DNA of 64,000 nt from Rhypophila decipiens (lineage: Eukaryota; Ascomycota; Sordariomycetes; Sordariales; Naviculisporaceae), in contig MU858047.1 of assembly GCA_033297075.1 (NCBI GenBank), positions 62,001-126,000 of the forward strand. The letters are read 5' to 3'. The position numbers and the translations under genes are program-made. Each line of letters opens with the position of its first letter. The first letter of the stretch is position 1. Of this stretch, positions 44,771 to 56,050 are shown piece by piece. The notes under the pieces were generated by a model. The model searched no databases. It was not told the origin of the DNA and saw nothing but the letters and a program-made list of their open reading frames with translations.

Positions 44771-45633
44771 GACGCCGTCTGATGGTATTACAACGTTTTT
44801 TGTAAGAGAAAAAATGGGAGAGTTGGAATACCGATGAATTGATTAATGAGAAATGAACAAAGCAAATTGAATCGAAAAGAAGATACTCGATGGAAGTGCG
44901 GTTCCAGCAATCAGACGGTTAATTGGGCAGAGTTGCTGATAGCTGTCGAACTTGTTAAGCTCTGAGAAAAAAAATCAATTAGCAAGCTTTTGTTGGAGCG
45001 CGCCCGCCAAAAATCAGCATGGATGAGCCTTTCACGCGGTTTTTCCGGAAGCTGCCAACCCAAGCCCAAGAGCCAGGAAGGTAGCTTGAACCTACGTAAT
45101 TACTTGAAGGTCCTCCCCAGCCCGAGGCCATGGCGGTGATTGGAGGACCCAGTGGTTGATGGCCCAAGCGCCTCAAACCCAACAAAGACCCACAGCTTTC
45201 CAGTACCAGGGATGAGGCTTGTGCACTTAACCGAGTTTAAGCGTTGTAAGAGGCTTTATCGCCAAATGGAGATATATGCGGATATGTGGACATCTTGCAT
45301 ATTGTCAACAGACTCATAAATTGTCAATCTGCAAAATATTTGGTCGTAGCTGGAGCATATTTATGGTTTCAAATGACCAAAGCACCTACTTATCATTTAA
45401 AGTAGCCTCGCCTCAATGTAACAGGAATACAGAGCTTTGGGTCCATTCACTTTTGCTCGTAAGCCCCCTTTCGGCCTTGGCTGTACCATCACAACGAAAT
45501 CGGCTCACAGACACCAACACCACCACATCAACGAGTGATATCATTTCAAAGCCAAACAAACTGCCTCCTGCTTTATTCGACAAGAAAGAAAACAAACAAA
45601 CTTCAACAATAACAGTACAAAGAAACAACCAAA
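44771..45633. other. Divergent promoter region of TOM70 and the PLP enzyme gene
   Basis: 860 bp between two divergent ATGs. AC-rich leader DNA precedes the ATG at 45634. No repeat or clear TATA box was noticed. Confidence 0.55.
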
Positions 45634-46619
45634 ATGACCTCAAAACCAGAAGATTCTCCCGACTTCGAAATCCACACATCCATACGCTATGATCCAGCCC
45701 TCACAACTGTCTACTCCAACCCAGACTTTAAACACGCAGGATGGAACTATCTAAACAAGTCACCCCTCTACATGCTCCCCTTCCACCGAGACCGACTCCT
45801 CCGCGCAGCAACCTACTTCAACTGGGAAGCGGGCATAACCCTCCTAAGCGGCGACCAAGGTCTCGAAACCCTGACACAATTCATAACGACAGAGCTCGAG
45901 AAGAAGTCAGACCCAAACCGGCCAGCCACAAGAGCCGCAACCCGAGACCAAAGCCAGCCCCTAAAGCTCAGGATATCCGTCTCCAAATCCGGCTCTCTAG
46001 CTCTATCAACCCTCCCACTTCCTCAAACGCCCCTGAAAAGGCTCTTCCCTACATTCCTCGGGGTTCCCCTCGGGTACATGGATATTCCCCCTTCAGATCC
46101 CGTTACGCTATCTGACCCCTTTCGTTCTCCTTCTCCCGACCTCTACACCATAACCCTCGACACCAGCAAGACCAAGCCCTCAGAATACACCCACTTCAAA
46201 ACAACACACAGGTCCATGTACGACGGGGCTCGCCAACGTGCTCATATCGATGCTCCATCTGCCAAGAAAGAAGTCCTCCTCGTGAGCGAGGTCGACGGAT
46301 CCATCATGGAAGGCTCCGTTACGACCCCGTATTTCTACAAAAACCACAAATGGGTCACGCCGCCCGTCAGCAGCCAGTACACTTCAGGGGCTGATAGTGG
46401 AGGAAACGATGGGACTTCAAGACGGTGGGCACTAGAGAGGTGAGATAGTCTTCACCCACTCGCATGTGCTTGTTTACTAAATCAAAAAGTAGCGGTCTCG
46501 CTATTGAGGAAGTTCTTTTTGCAGACTCTTTCCATGACTACGAGCAGTGCTGGTTGAGCAACGGCGCACGCGGGTTCTTCCCTGCAAGAATCCGTATTGG
46601 CACAAAAGACGGACAGTAA
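45634..46619 (+). CDS. Class-IV PLP enzyme, aminodeoxychorismate lyase (Abz2) type
   Basis: Two exons, 45634-46439 and 46490-46619, 311 aa, intron 50 nt (donor GTGAGA, branch TACTAA, acceptor AAAG). An N-terminal FEIHTSIRYDP and SPLYMLPFHRDRLLRAATYF match fungal members of the branched-chain aminotransferase/ADC-lyase fold. Lys189 in HFKTTHRSMYDGAR is the likely PLP-binding lysine, and SEVDGSIMEGSVTT holds the Glu and phosphate-contact loop. After the intron come GLAIEEVLFADSF and WLSNGARGFFPARI, the SNG(V/A)RG phosphate-binding segment. Inferred reaction: aminodeoxychorismate to p-aminobenzoate and pyruvate, in folate synthesis. Another class-IV activity is possible. Confidence 0.8.
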
Positions 46620-47044
46620 GCTTGCAACTGGTTCGAAAAATGGGGTGTGAGATAATTTACATACGCCTTCAACAGTCTCTTTATACGCATTAAGGAGAAG
46701 TATACAGGGCCTAAGTTAAATCTAAGGCCTGTGTTGTATCAGGAAAAGGTGTTATTGTTTTATTTTCAACTCCCATTCTTCGAACCAGTTAGCTGGTTAA
46801 AGTCAAAGCGTGGTCGAATTATCAGCATCTAAGGATAGAGAGGATCATCTTAAGGTACAGTCAGGACACATGAAAACAATTCATCAAGTCCCGGACAAGC
46901 CCTTATCACTACTCTCGCAGTCCCCATCATGTCATAACAATGATATTACTACTAATCCATCGCACCCCAAAACCAATCCGCATTCCTCACTCACAACCTC
47001 GAAGGGACCTGGCGATGAGTAAGTACGTCGAGCAGATGAATGAA
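46620..47044. other. Short convergent intergenic region
   Basis: 425 bp of 3' flank shared by the PLP enzyme and the aspartic protease gene. Nothing else was seen. Confidence 0.6.
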
Positions 47045-48620
47045 TCAAGCCAACAGCGGAGCTTGGGCCTCCTGGGCTTCTTGGGCGATTTGGTTGGGAC
47101 TGGGTTGACTGGTGACCTCGGTCGTGGGATCCGCCTGAGATTCTCCATCATCGTCAAGCTTGAGCTTCTGTGTCTTCTCAATCTTTGGGACAGCACCGAA
47201 GCGGCTATGACCTTGATCAAAGATCTGCGAGGGTTAGTCGGGGCAAAGCACAGCCTCATTGGGATCATCTGCTTTACTTACTGCGTAGACAGACTTGAGG
47301 AACGTATCGCCAAGAATATCAAAGGTCAGACTGCCGCGCGACTGGACGCCACCATAGCATTTACCCTTACCAGCGGGTGCGAAGAGCAGGTCCTCCTTCT
47401 GGATCATGAATTGCTTGTCGCCGACAGCGACGGTGAACTTGGGGAGATCTTCGTCCTTGATGTCGTCGGGAATCAGGTAGCCCTGGTACTCAGAGCTGTA
47501 TTCTGAACCCTTGATCTTGTTGTACAAGGCTTCGCACACCTTGTCCGAAACCAAAGCAAGCGTGGTGCCAGTGTCAGCAATCGCCGTGTTGCCTGAGAGG
47601 TCCAGGGTCTCGCCGGCAATTGTGACGCTCTCGCTCTTGAACGTCCAGAAACCTTCCGAGTTGTCAATGTCGGCCCATGCGATCTCCTCGCCAGATTTCT
47701 TGACCAGATCGTGATCGATCCAGCCGAAGGTGTAGAAGGACTTGTCGTGCTCCTCGTCTCGCGAGCTCCAGAAGGCGACCGTGAACAACTCAGAGTTCTT
47801 GGGGATGTCATGTTGCTTGATCATGTTGTCAACCGGGGTTGGCTGCGGGTCCGGCTTGCCATCTGTGGTGATGGTGTTGATCTTCTGGAAGGCAAGGCCG
47901 AGCAGGCCATCCTGGACGCCTTTCTTGAACTGGTCGGAAAGCTTCGAGGCAACTTCAATCGACTGATCTCTGATGGTCATGCCTCCAATGGTCACATTGT
48001 CCGTGCCGACATTGCCCGAAGCAGTGCTCCCGTCACCGTATTGGATCTGCCAGGCCTTGTCCTCGCTCAACTTGAAGGTGGATGACTTCTTTGGGTTGAA
48101 GGCGCCGTGTGAGTGTCCGGGCTTCAAGTTGGCAAACTCGTACCATTTGTGACCCGATGAACGGACCTAGTACCCAACAGTCAGTCTTCTGTTACATGGG
48201 CGTGATAAATGCAGGACTACATACCCAGAGATCAGAGGAGCCCGTGTCGAAATCCATCAGCACCTTCTGAGGAGGAGTACCGATGCTGATCTCGCAGAGA
48301 TACATCATGTCATTCTGCTGGTCCTCAGCACTGACTGGGGCGGTCTTCTTGTCGGAGAGACGCTTCACGAGCGTGGCCATGGGGCTTGGACGGCCGACAA
48401 GATGGCGATGGGCGGCAATAACACCCTTGTCAGTCGGTGTCTCGGTCTCTACGAAGTAGGGACCATCCTTGGTGGGGCTGAAGCCGTATCGGTTGAGCAG
48501 ACGCACGTAGGACTTGGTGCCGTTCTTCATATACTTGGGATTGCGGATAGCTGCGACTCTGTGGAGGCCAGGCTGGCCAGGCTCCGAGTTGGACGGGGAA
48601 GACGAGTCCGTGGAAGTCAT
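47045..48620 (-). CDS. Pepsin-family (A1) aspartic protease without a signal peptide
   Basis: Three exons: 48225-48620, 47282-48166 and 47045-47224, 486 aa, introns 58 and 57 nt, both phase 0. A propeptide-like segment (AIRNPKYMKNGTKSYVRLLNRYG) resembles that of penicillopepsin-type enzymes. Catalytic motifs are MDFDTGSSDLW (Asp125) and AIADTGTTLALV (Asp330); flap Tyr175 lies in QYGDGSTASG. The typical C-terminal IFDQGHSRFGAVPK is present, followed by a further 40-residue acidic/Gln-Ala tail (DDDGESQADPTTE... APLLA). The N-terminus MTSTDSSSPSNSEPGQPGL is hydrophilic, so no secretion signal is visible; upstream in-frame sequence offers none. It could be intracellular or exported unconventionally. 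A TATA box lies at 48767-48775. Confidence 0.9.
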
Positions 48621-48630
48621 GGCTGGGGTC

Positions 48631-48685
48631 TTTGAGAATGGAGTGCTGTGTGTTTGAGAATGGAGTGCTGTGTGCTTGAGAATGG
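48631..48685. repeat. 22-bp direct repeat in the protease leader
   Basis: TTTGAGAATGGAGTGCTGTG-TG occurs twice in perfect tandem (48631-48652, 48653-48674) and a third partial copy follows (48675-48685), just upstream of the protease ATG. Confidence 0.95.
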
Positions 48686-48766
48686 TAGGTTGAGAATGAC
48701 AAGACCAGTTGTGCTGGTCCGAATGATGAGGATGAGTGGGAGAAGAAGAAGAAGAGGGAGAGCCAG

Positions 48767-48775
48767 TCTTTATAG
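48767..48775 (-). promoter_or_regulatory. TATA box of the aspartic protease gene
   Basis: CTATAAAGA on the minus strand, about 150 bp before the ATG at 48620. It supports that ATG as the first coding exon. Confidence 0.55.
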
Positions 48776-50915
48776 GCATTGGGCCCAGCAGCATTGAGTC
48801 ACACCTGTGGAGGAAACGTGGGATGCGCCTGCCTCCTCGACATGAGGCATCACAGGTCTGGGAAACATGGGGTGCGCCTCCCTCGTACAAAACATTACAA
48901 TGACCGCCCTTAGACTGGCACCCGGGGCAGGAGGTTAGCTGCAGGATGGTTCTACAGTCAATACTACACAGAAGGTACTTCTTTGGATTTATCATAGGGA
49001 GAGGTATCTGTATATTGTCAGGAATATGGCAAAGAGAAGAAGGCTCTCCCCAAATGTACCATTTCCCAGCAATAATGTATCGCTGGGTCACTTTCACACC
49101 TTCTTTGGTGACCTCTGGTACATACAGTGGAATGATATCGTGACAGGATCGATGACGCAGTCCATTTTTCTGCAATTTCCGGTCATCTGGTCACGGTGGA
49201 CGTAACTGCCCTATTTCGGCTGAGCTCCGGAAGCCGCGCCTATTGTGATCCACGAGTTCCTTCCGATAGCCAGAGGTACCACAGATGGCAGCACCACCAA
49301 TGGAAGGACCAACGGACGGTTTTGTCTTGGAGCTTATTCCCTCCCCGGTTCGGGCCCGAAAGAGGAACGGAAAGCAGTGGATCTGACTTTGGACGGACTA
49401 ACTGCTCCGCCCACTCAACTAACCGGGCGGTCCGGGCCTGCGGGCGTTTCGTCACCGATGCCGGCCGACCGAACCCGCCGGTCTAGTGGTGGCTGGATCA
49501 TGCATTCTTTCACAAGGCAGGTGGACTGGTGACACTTTCCCGGAACAGTAGCTGGCTCCTTGTCTGACTTGATTTCGAGTGCGCCATCACACAGGTCCAC
49601 AGGTCACAGGGCATACGTCAACGTCAACGGTCTCGGGCAACGCTTTCCTTCCAGCTTGATGTCTCTCTCCTGCCCAGCCCAAAATAGTGAGCACTCAACG
49701 GCATGTGATGGTGTCTTGGGGCGTCCCATTAAACCGTCAAATTGCTCATCGAGTGGCGGATGGGAGAGGAAAGTGCATGGCAAGGCCAATCTTCGGCCGA
49801 GATGGCTTTTCAAGTCTGAGGCGTCTACCACTACATAGTCTCGACTTCCAAAAACCTCCAGTAGTCGAAAATGGCCCCTGCTAGCATGCTTCAGTTGGAC
49901 TTCACAAGTACACCGGGCGCGTGTGGAGGGTTGAACTTAGGACGAACGGTCTCCTAAACGGCTGTTAGCCACATCTCAGAGCCCCGGCTGCCTCAGCTTC
50001 GGCCCCAGGACATCGTGGATCTTCCTGATATGGTATTTTCTCCCGACCACGTTATCTTAACACTATGAGCTTATATAACACTTAACTCCTCTCTAATTAG
50101 GAATCAAAGGCGACCACCCGTGAGGCCGGGACCTTCGTGATTATACCACAAAAGTTGCTTATTCACAGCAATCACCTACCGTCTTACAGTTAAAATACCA
50201 GAAAACAGCTTTGCCACATGTCTTCATGTCGTCTCCTTTCTTGCTTGGTTTGGGCTCAGTGTTCCATCGGAGTACCTGGGTGACTTGATCTCTCAGTCTG
50301 TTGCTTTGACGTTTTCTTAGGTGACGAAGAAGACCATAATGTAAATTTCCCTGCAGAGTACAAAGACACAGCTGAAAAGGGCAAGGCAAGGAGAAACAAG
50401 TTTATTAAACCGCCTAGCTAATAACACCAAGCCTTATCCATACCCAACCAAGAAAATTATGTAACAAAGATATCCAACAAAAAGTTACCACACCGAACTG
50501 CAATAAACACGCCCTCGCGATTTTTTAAAAGAGAACTGGGAGGAGGGGGAGGAAGGGGACCGGGGGTAGATGATTATACTAATAGCGCGACGACAAAAAA
50601 GGATCAAAGAAAGAAAGCAACTGAAATCAAACAACAAAAAAATATCAAGTGCGCATATTCAAGACTCCCCCCTCACCCTCTCCCCAGTTCGGTATCTAGC
50701 AGATATTTCAAAGTTGTACATTCGCTGTTTTGGCACAACGCAATCAAAAATAAATTATTAAGTTCTCGCCCCCTCGTCTCTTCCCCCACTGCCCGTTTTG
50801 ATGCCCGGCTGGAATATCAGAAAGCACTAGGAAGAACAAAGCTGTTGCCTACTTGCCTAATTTTAGTACCGTCTTAAGTAATACGCGGTTGATACTGTTG
50901 GTTGCGTCGTCATCA

Positions 50916-52118
50916 TTAAGGATTGTTGTTGTTATTGTTATTGCTGTTGTTGGTACCGAGCTTGCCTTGGAAGTACAGAGCCAGAACGACACCCAGAACG
51001 ACAGCAATGATGACGAGGAACACGACGAGTGTGCACCACCACTTGAGACGACGGCGGCGACGGGCATGTTCTATCCCCTTGGTGACCTCCTGGTTGCCCT
51101 TGTCCAAGTTGACGTTGGTCTGCTCCGTCTGCTCCTCTGCGCGCTCGATGATGGCGCCTTGCTGAATGACGAGCGATTCGAGGTCTTGGAAGAGACCAGC
51201 CAGCTCAATGATGCTCTGCTCGATCTTCTGCAACTCATTGTGCCGCGCACGGACATTACCCAGGACGGCTGAGGCTTGACCAGAGCGGTTGCTGCGGAGC
51301 TGTAGATAAGCTGTTAGCATAGGTACCCGAATATGTGCTGGTGAAGAGACGACATACAGCAGTCTGAAAGATGCCCTCGTTACCCCAATCCGCATCCGCG
51401 GCTTGACGGACCTCATCGTCAGTCGCCTCCGGGTTGACAATGCGGTATTGTCGGGCAATCTGCTCCCGATAACGTTCCTTGTACTGCTGCTCCTCCTGGA
51501 TGAACTTTTGGATCTCGGACTTGTAATCCTTGTTCAGAGACTCGAATTGGCGCTTCTTGAGGTTAAAGCTGCCGTCCGTTGTGCGTTCCGTATCAGCCTT
51601 CAGCTGCTTGATCTGGTCCCGGATACTGGTGTTGAGCAGCTGGGTCTCGCCGACGAGTTGCTCGAGCTGACGCTGCGCGGAGCCATCACTGCTGGTGAGG
51701 GCGCGCTGGTGAAGCTGGGCGACTTGATGGACGCTGTTCGTGAGGTCTTGGATCTGGCTGCGGATTCCAGACACTCGGGAGAGGTATTCTTGTTGGCTCA
51801 GGGCGGTGGCGTGGTGTTGTTGCTGTTGCGGCGCACCGTAGGGAGTCTGTTGCTGCTGGCCGTAAGATTCATACGACTGACCATAAGGCTGCATCTCATG
51901 TTGCTCCTAGATTCGAGGCAAACAGCGTCAGTCAAGGGAAATATTACACTTGGTCGCGATTGTCGACAACTGTCTGCATGCTTGCATCACGGATGAGCCG
52001 GGTAGCAGCATCGATGTAGGGAAAAACGTACTGTTTGACCATATCCCCCATAACCAGTTTCCTGTTGAGAGGCCTGGGTATAGCCCTGATTGCTCTGGTA
52101 AGGGTTGCTGTACGACAT
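50916..52118 (-). CDS. SSO1: Plasma-membrane syntaxin Sso1 (t-SNARE)
   Basis: Three exons: 52032-52118, 51358-51906 and 50916-51299, 339 aa, introns 125 and 58 nt. A Tyr/Gln/Gly-rich N-terminus (MSYSNPYQSNQGYTQ) precedes the Habc bundle (about 70-215). The SNARE motif (about 225-290) includes ARHNELQKIEQSIIELAGLF and EEQTEQTNVNLDKGNQEV, then RRRRRLKWW and a single C-terminal membrane anchor (about 299-322). Thirteen residues follow the anchor, GTNNSNNNNNNNP, an Asn-rich exoplasmic tail encoded by a GTT/ATT repeat on the plus strand. Known role: receptor for exocytic vesicles together with Sec9 and Snc1. Start chosen at the ATG of MSYSNPYQ; codons before it look like leader. Confidence 0.94.
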
Positions 52119-53996
52119 GATTGCTGTTTGTTGGCGACAATTTCTTGGTGTTCTTTGCGTGAAGTCGCTCAATTGATGTAGTAGACAGAAGGCCGAAGTC
52201 TGGTGTGCGACTACTGATGTTTTTGGACGAATCCCTCCGCCGTTTGTCTGATTGCTGACAAGGTGACGGATGAGAAAGGCGTCGCGCAAAGAACCGGTCG
52301 CTATATTTGCCCTATTTCCTGGTGCACGTAAGCTTGGAGACCAGAACCAGTTTGCGGATCTAGCGACAGGTGGGGAGCGATGAAAGGCTGATGTTGATTG
52401 GAAAGGGCCGCCTTGTTCCAGGCTGCGCGGTAATTTTGGAGTGGCTGTGGTGTGGCCAATGAACGTTAGTTACGGTAGCTACCGACCCATAAATTGCCCC
52501 TTTCACAGCTCTGTCGGCCGCCAAGCTCGACCTGTTGATGCAGGTCGGCTTTTCCAACAAGCAAAATTGCTTCCAGAACCCTGCCCGGGGCTTGTTTGTA
52601 CGACTGAGATCCGAGCACGTTATGTCATCGTCAGAGATACGGGTACCAATTGAGTTCAATTCCTCCTCTATGAAACCCTCTTTCAATCTGTCATCCGTTG
52701 GTTTGAAGTCGAGGAAGTCCCAGTCACTGCTTTTTTTTATCTTTTTTTTTTACAGCGTTTGCAAATGGCCACAATGCTTTGGGGTGTTGGATCAATCAAA
52801 TCCGTAAAGTGAAAATGGTCACTTACATCAACCACTGGCGAGCTGAAAGCGGAAGTTGTTGCGGGATACTGACCGTATCTGTGCCCGCGCTGTTCCCTGT
52901 TTCCGAGCTGGAGTGATGTGTGAGAGTTTACGGTAAGTATATGTGCAACCATGCTAGTGAGAGGGTCTAGATTCATCGCATCTCTTTGTTCGGGCTGTCA
53001 GCTCAAGATATCTGCTGCATCTGCTGAACGTTTTCACACGCGGGCTTGTACATGTACCTGAAGCATGCGTGTAGTTCGGATGCTGAAATTAACAAACCTA
53101 CCAGCCCAAGCACCACGCTTGCATACCGGCGACGTATTCCTGCTCCACGTCAATGGGCACGTAATACTCCATTTTCAGATCAATCTGAGCTCCGAATACT
53201 GATGGAATGGGGATAAGACAGGAAACGGATCGTGGCGGCGGGGCTTGATGGCGTCAGCCGCGGTGGCTTTGAGGCGGGTTCATGCAGATCCGGGCCATCC
53301 AAGGGTCTCGGCGCCCAGCCGACAGCTTTCAACAGCTCTGGTCACTGGTGCGGGAGCAAGGCGATATCAAATCAGTCAAGCACGACAAGCCATTGACACT
53401 CCAGAAACCTATGCTCAGTTAATGGAGCATCATTGTACGGAACGTATACGTTGTATATCAACAATTGCAGACGCAATCGGTTATGCCCTGAACTGTCAAA
53501 GAAACAGCCATAGAGGGCCCCAGAGTCTTTATGTATATATTCACCCTGAACAAAATACCCTTTGAACTCCTCCTGTATGACATATCCCAGACCCAATAAC
53601 TCCAGACTCGGGCCATCAATATCACCTCTTTTCTACATAGGTACATTGGCCGCGGCAACATCAACGGTTTGAGTTCCTTGTGCCCTGAAGAATCGCTCTT
53701 CCTAGTAGTGCCTTAGAAGAGGATGGATCCCTTCAAATCGCATACGGTGTCTGGACTCACAGATTTATGTGCCCCCATGAGACGGCCCTCAACGACTTGT
53801 TTCCCCTGGCCTATCCAAGTGAAGCCCTTGCTAACCTGCGACGGTGTGATCTGTTCACATTCTTTGCTTATTCGTACACGGGCTCTGTCACCCGCGAGCA
53901 GCTATGTGGCCTAATGAGATTCGGGCGACTGTATCCCGAGTTGGGAATCTGAGAGCAGTATAGTTGCCCATGACGTGGTCAACACCGGGAGCAGAA
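52119..53996. other. 1.9 kb intergenic between SSO1 promoter and IMP4 3' end
   Basis: Contains the SSO1 promoter and leader and a T-rich run near 52729-52752. Open frames at 53245-53565 plus, 53767-53952 plus and 53888-54139 minus lack domains; the last overlaps the final IMP4 exon. No gene was recognised. Confidence 0.5.
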
Positions 53997-55199
53997 TCAG
54001 AAATATGATTTCTTCCTGCTCGTGCGTGTGTACTGACGCAGCGACCATTCTGTATCAGGATCTTTGCTTTCAAGCGTTGACAGAGTGATGCTGAACGGGC
54101 GAAGCGAGAAACGAGGCCCAACTTCTGATAGTTCGACACTAGACGGCCCTGTTTTCACGAAAACGTGATGCCTCACCTCGATAATGTCCTCCTATCGCAA
54201 ATCAGCGCTCTGCTCTCAGAGGAGAACTCGAAGTGGTATGCCCATCAAAGGAGTATAATGGACGTTGGCAGGGCAAGCTTACCTGATTAACAAAGGTGAT
54301 CACCCTCGAACCGGCGGCTTTGCTGGCATTGGGGTCCCTTGGAGGCCAGAGGTTCTTGAGTATCGTTACAACACGCTGACCGAGTGGTGTACTGAACCCT
54401 TCAAAAATCAGGTGTGGATACGCCTCTGATATTGTACCTCCGAGTGCACGGGGGAGATCATGTCTCAGGGCAACGTTATGCAGACTGGCCGAAAGCGTGG
54501 GACCGTTTGGTAGGTGACTGATTGTAAGAGCGCTTGGAACTCCGCGGTGCTCATGTATGAGCACAATGTCCGTCAAGCCCTGTGACTTTGCCGCTTTCAC
54601 CATTTCGTCGAGCTGGTGTGATGGTTAGTAAATAAACGCAACCTAAGCGAGTGTAAAGACATACCACAAGGCCACCACGATTTCTACGCTACACGTTAGC
54701 AAAAGAGCATGAGCAAACAGTTTCGCAGAAAATCTTACAAGCGTATCCCTGTTGGAAACAGTAGACGTATTTCTTTCGAGAACGCAGATAACCGTGAGCT
54801 GGGGTCACGGGAAGTTGTGACAAGTATCCTGGGGTCTAGATGTAGAGGGCCACGGAGTCAATGACAGGAGTCAACAGCTTGAGAATGCAGGCCGACGCAC
54901 CCACGACACCGGCCAGTTCCGAATATTCGTCGTCTAGATCCTCTTCCTTGTTCACGTCTCTCGACTCGTCGTATGGGAGATCTTGTCTGAGGCGAACATC
55001 GTTGGCAATATCGGGATTGAGAGGACGGCCAGACGCGAGACTAGCTCTGAGTTGCTGCCTCTTGTCGGCGACCTCAGCTTCTTTGAGGAGGAGAGCCTTC
55101 CTGTAAAGGTAGTCTCGGCGTTGTCGTGCTTGTTTTCTCTGGGAACCAGATTAGCAACATATCCACCAATTGTCCAGAAAGAGCTAGTCATACAATCAT
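53997..55199 (-). CDS. IMP4: U3 snoRNP protein Imp4 (Brix domain)
   Basis: Six exons: 55194-55199, 54901-55138, 54739-54835, 54665-54683, 54283-54612 and 53997-54191, 294 aa; introns 55, 65, 55, 52 and 91 nt. Exon 1 is only ATGATT and exon 4 is 19 nt. The result starts [20 protein letters not shown] and continues [89 protein letters not shown] and [17 protein letters not shown], all conserved Imp4 segments. Known role: RNA-binding part of the Imp3-Imp4-Mpp10 complex for U3-dependent 18S rRNA processing in the nucleolus. Divergent from UPF1. The junctions are fixed by frame and homology. Confidence 0.93.
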
Positions 55200-56050
55200 A
55201 TTTGCTCTGTGTGTGCTATGTCTCTGGAGAGTTGCGCGATTGGGAAATCTGAAATCTGTAAGTGCCTTCTTCAATTCGGTTGCGCAAAGCTATCACGGTT
55301 CAAAGTTGGCTACCGTCAGTGGGGCGCGATTCCCAAAAGTTTGGAGACTAATTCACTTATCGCTCTTATCGATAAGCTGATTACACCAACCCGCTCCGCA
55401 TTTGTTTGCGACTGCCAAGTGACTTCACGGCGACGAATTACACAAGATGTTGTGGTTATTACAAAACTTTTCAGTGGTCGGGAGCTTGAGATTTCCGGAC
55501 TACAATACATTAATCTGCATGCATTCTTTCAATCTGATATCCTGTTTGTCCTTGAGCTCTGAGATAACCTGTTCGGGCTTTCGCGACCATGTACCCCAGA
55601 GGTATTGAACGCACGGGCCAATTGATCACTGTTCCTCAGCCTCTCCAAGTAAACTTTCGGCTAGCCCCTAGCCCCGCCACTTCTTCAGGACCAGCTTCAG
55701 TGACATTTTCGATTGCATGCCGGAGATTTATTTGGTCATCTCTCACACAACCTTTGGAACCCGAGGCAATCACCGACTCTGCACTGCAGTCGCCTTCGCG
55801 TTTTTTCTTGCCGAGCGATGATGTGACCTTCTCACCAACAAGACTTCATCTTCTTTTCGTTATTTCTTGTCCGCGAACACGCCGCGCGCACTATCCAAAC
55901 CCCATCATCTTACCCCCAATTTGGTCGACGGCCCCTTTAGGTTCGTTATCCGATTGCGCTTCCCGCCTTCTGGCTCTCCCACCTAGACGTTTACGCTGAC
56001 TCCGACACGCACAACAGTCGCTGGCAGTACCTGCTGGTTTCTGTCAAATA
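55200..56050. other. Divergent promoter region of IMP4 and UPF1
   Basis: 850 bp between the two ATGs. The UPF1-proximal side is pyrimidine-rich on the plus strand. Open frames here (55209-55562, 55589-55999) lack domains. Confidence 0.55.

Larger units (their letters stand above)
48621..50915. other. 2.3 kb intergenic
   Basis: Holds the protease promoter with its tandem repeats and the 3' flank of SSO1. Frames at 49196-49486, 49245-49532 and 49560-49838 overlap each other and have no domain. No other repeat was noticed. Confidence 0.5.

Noticed and set aside
53767..53952. 61-aa plus-strand frame downstream of IMP4
   Set aside because: Short, no domain, no splice partner.
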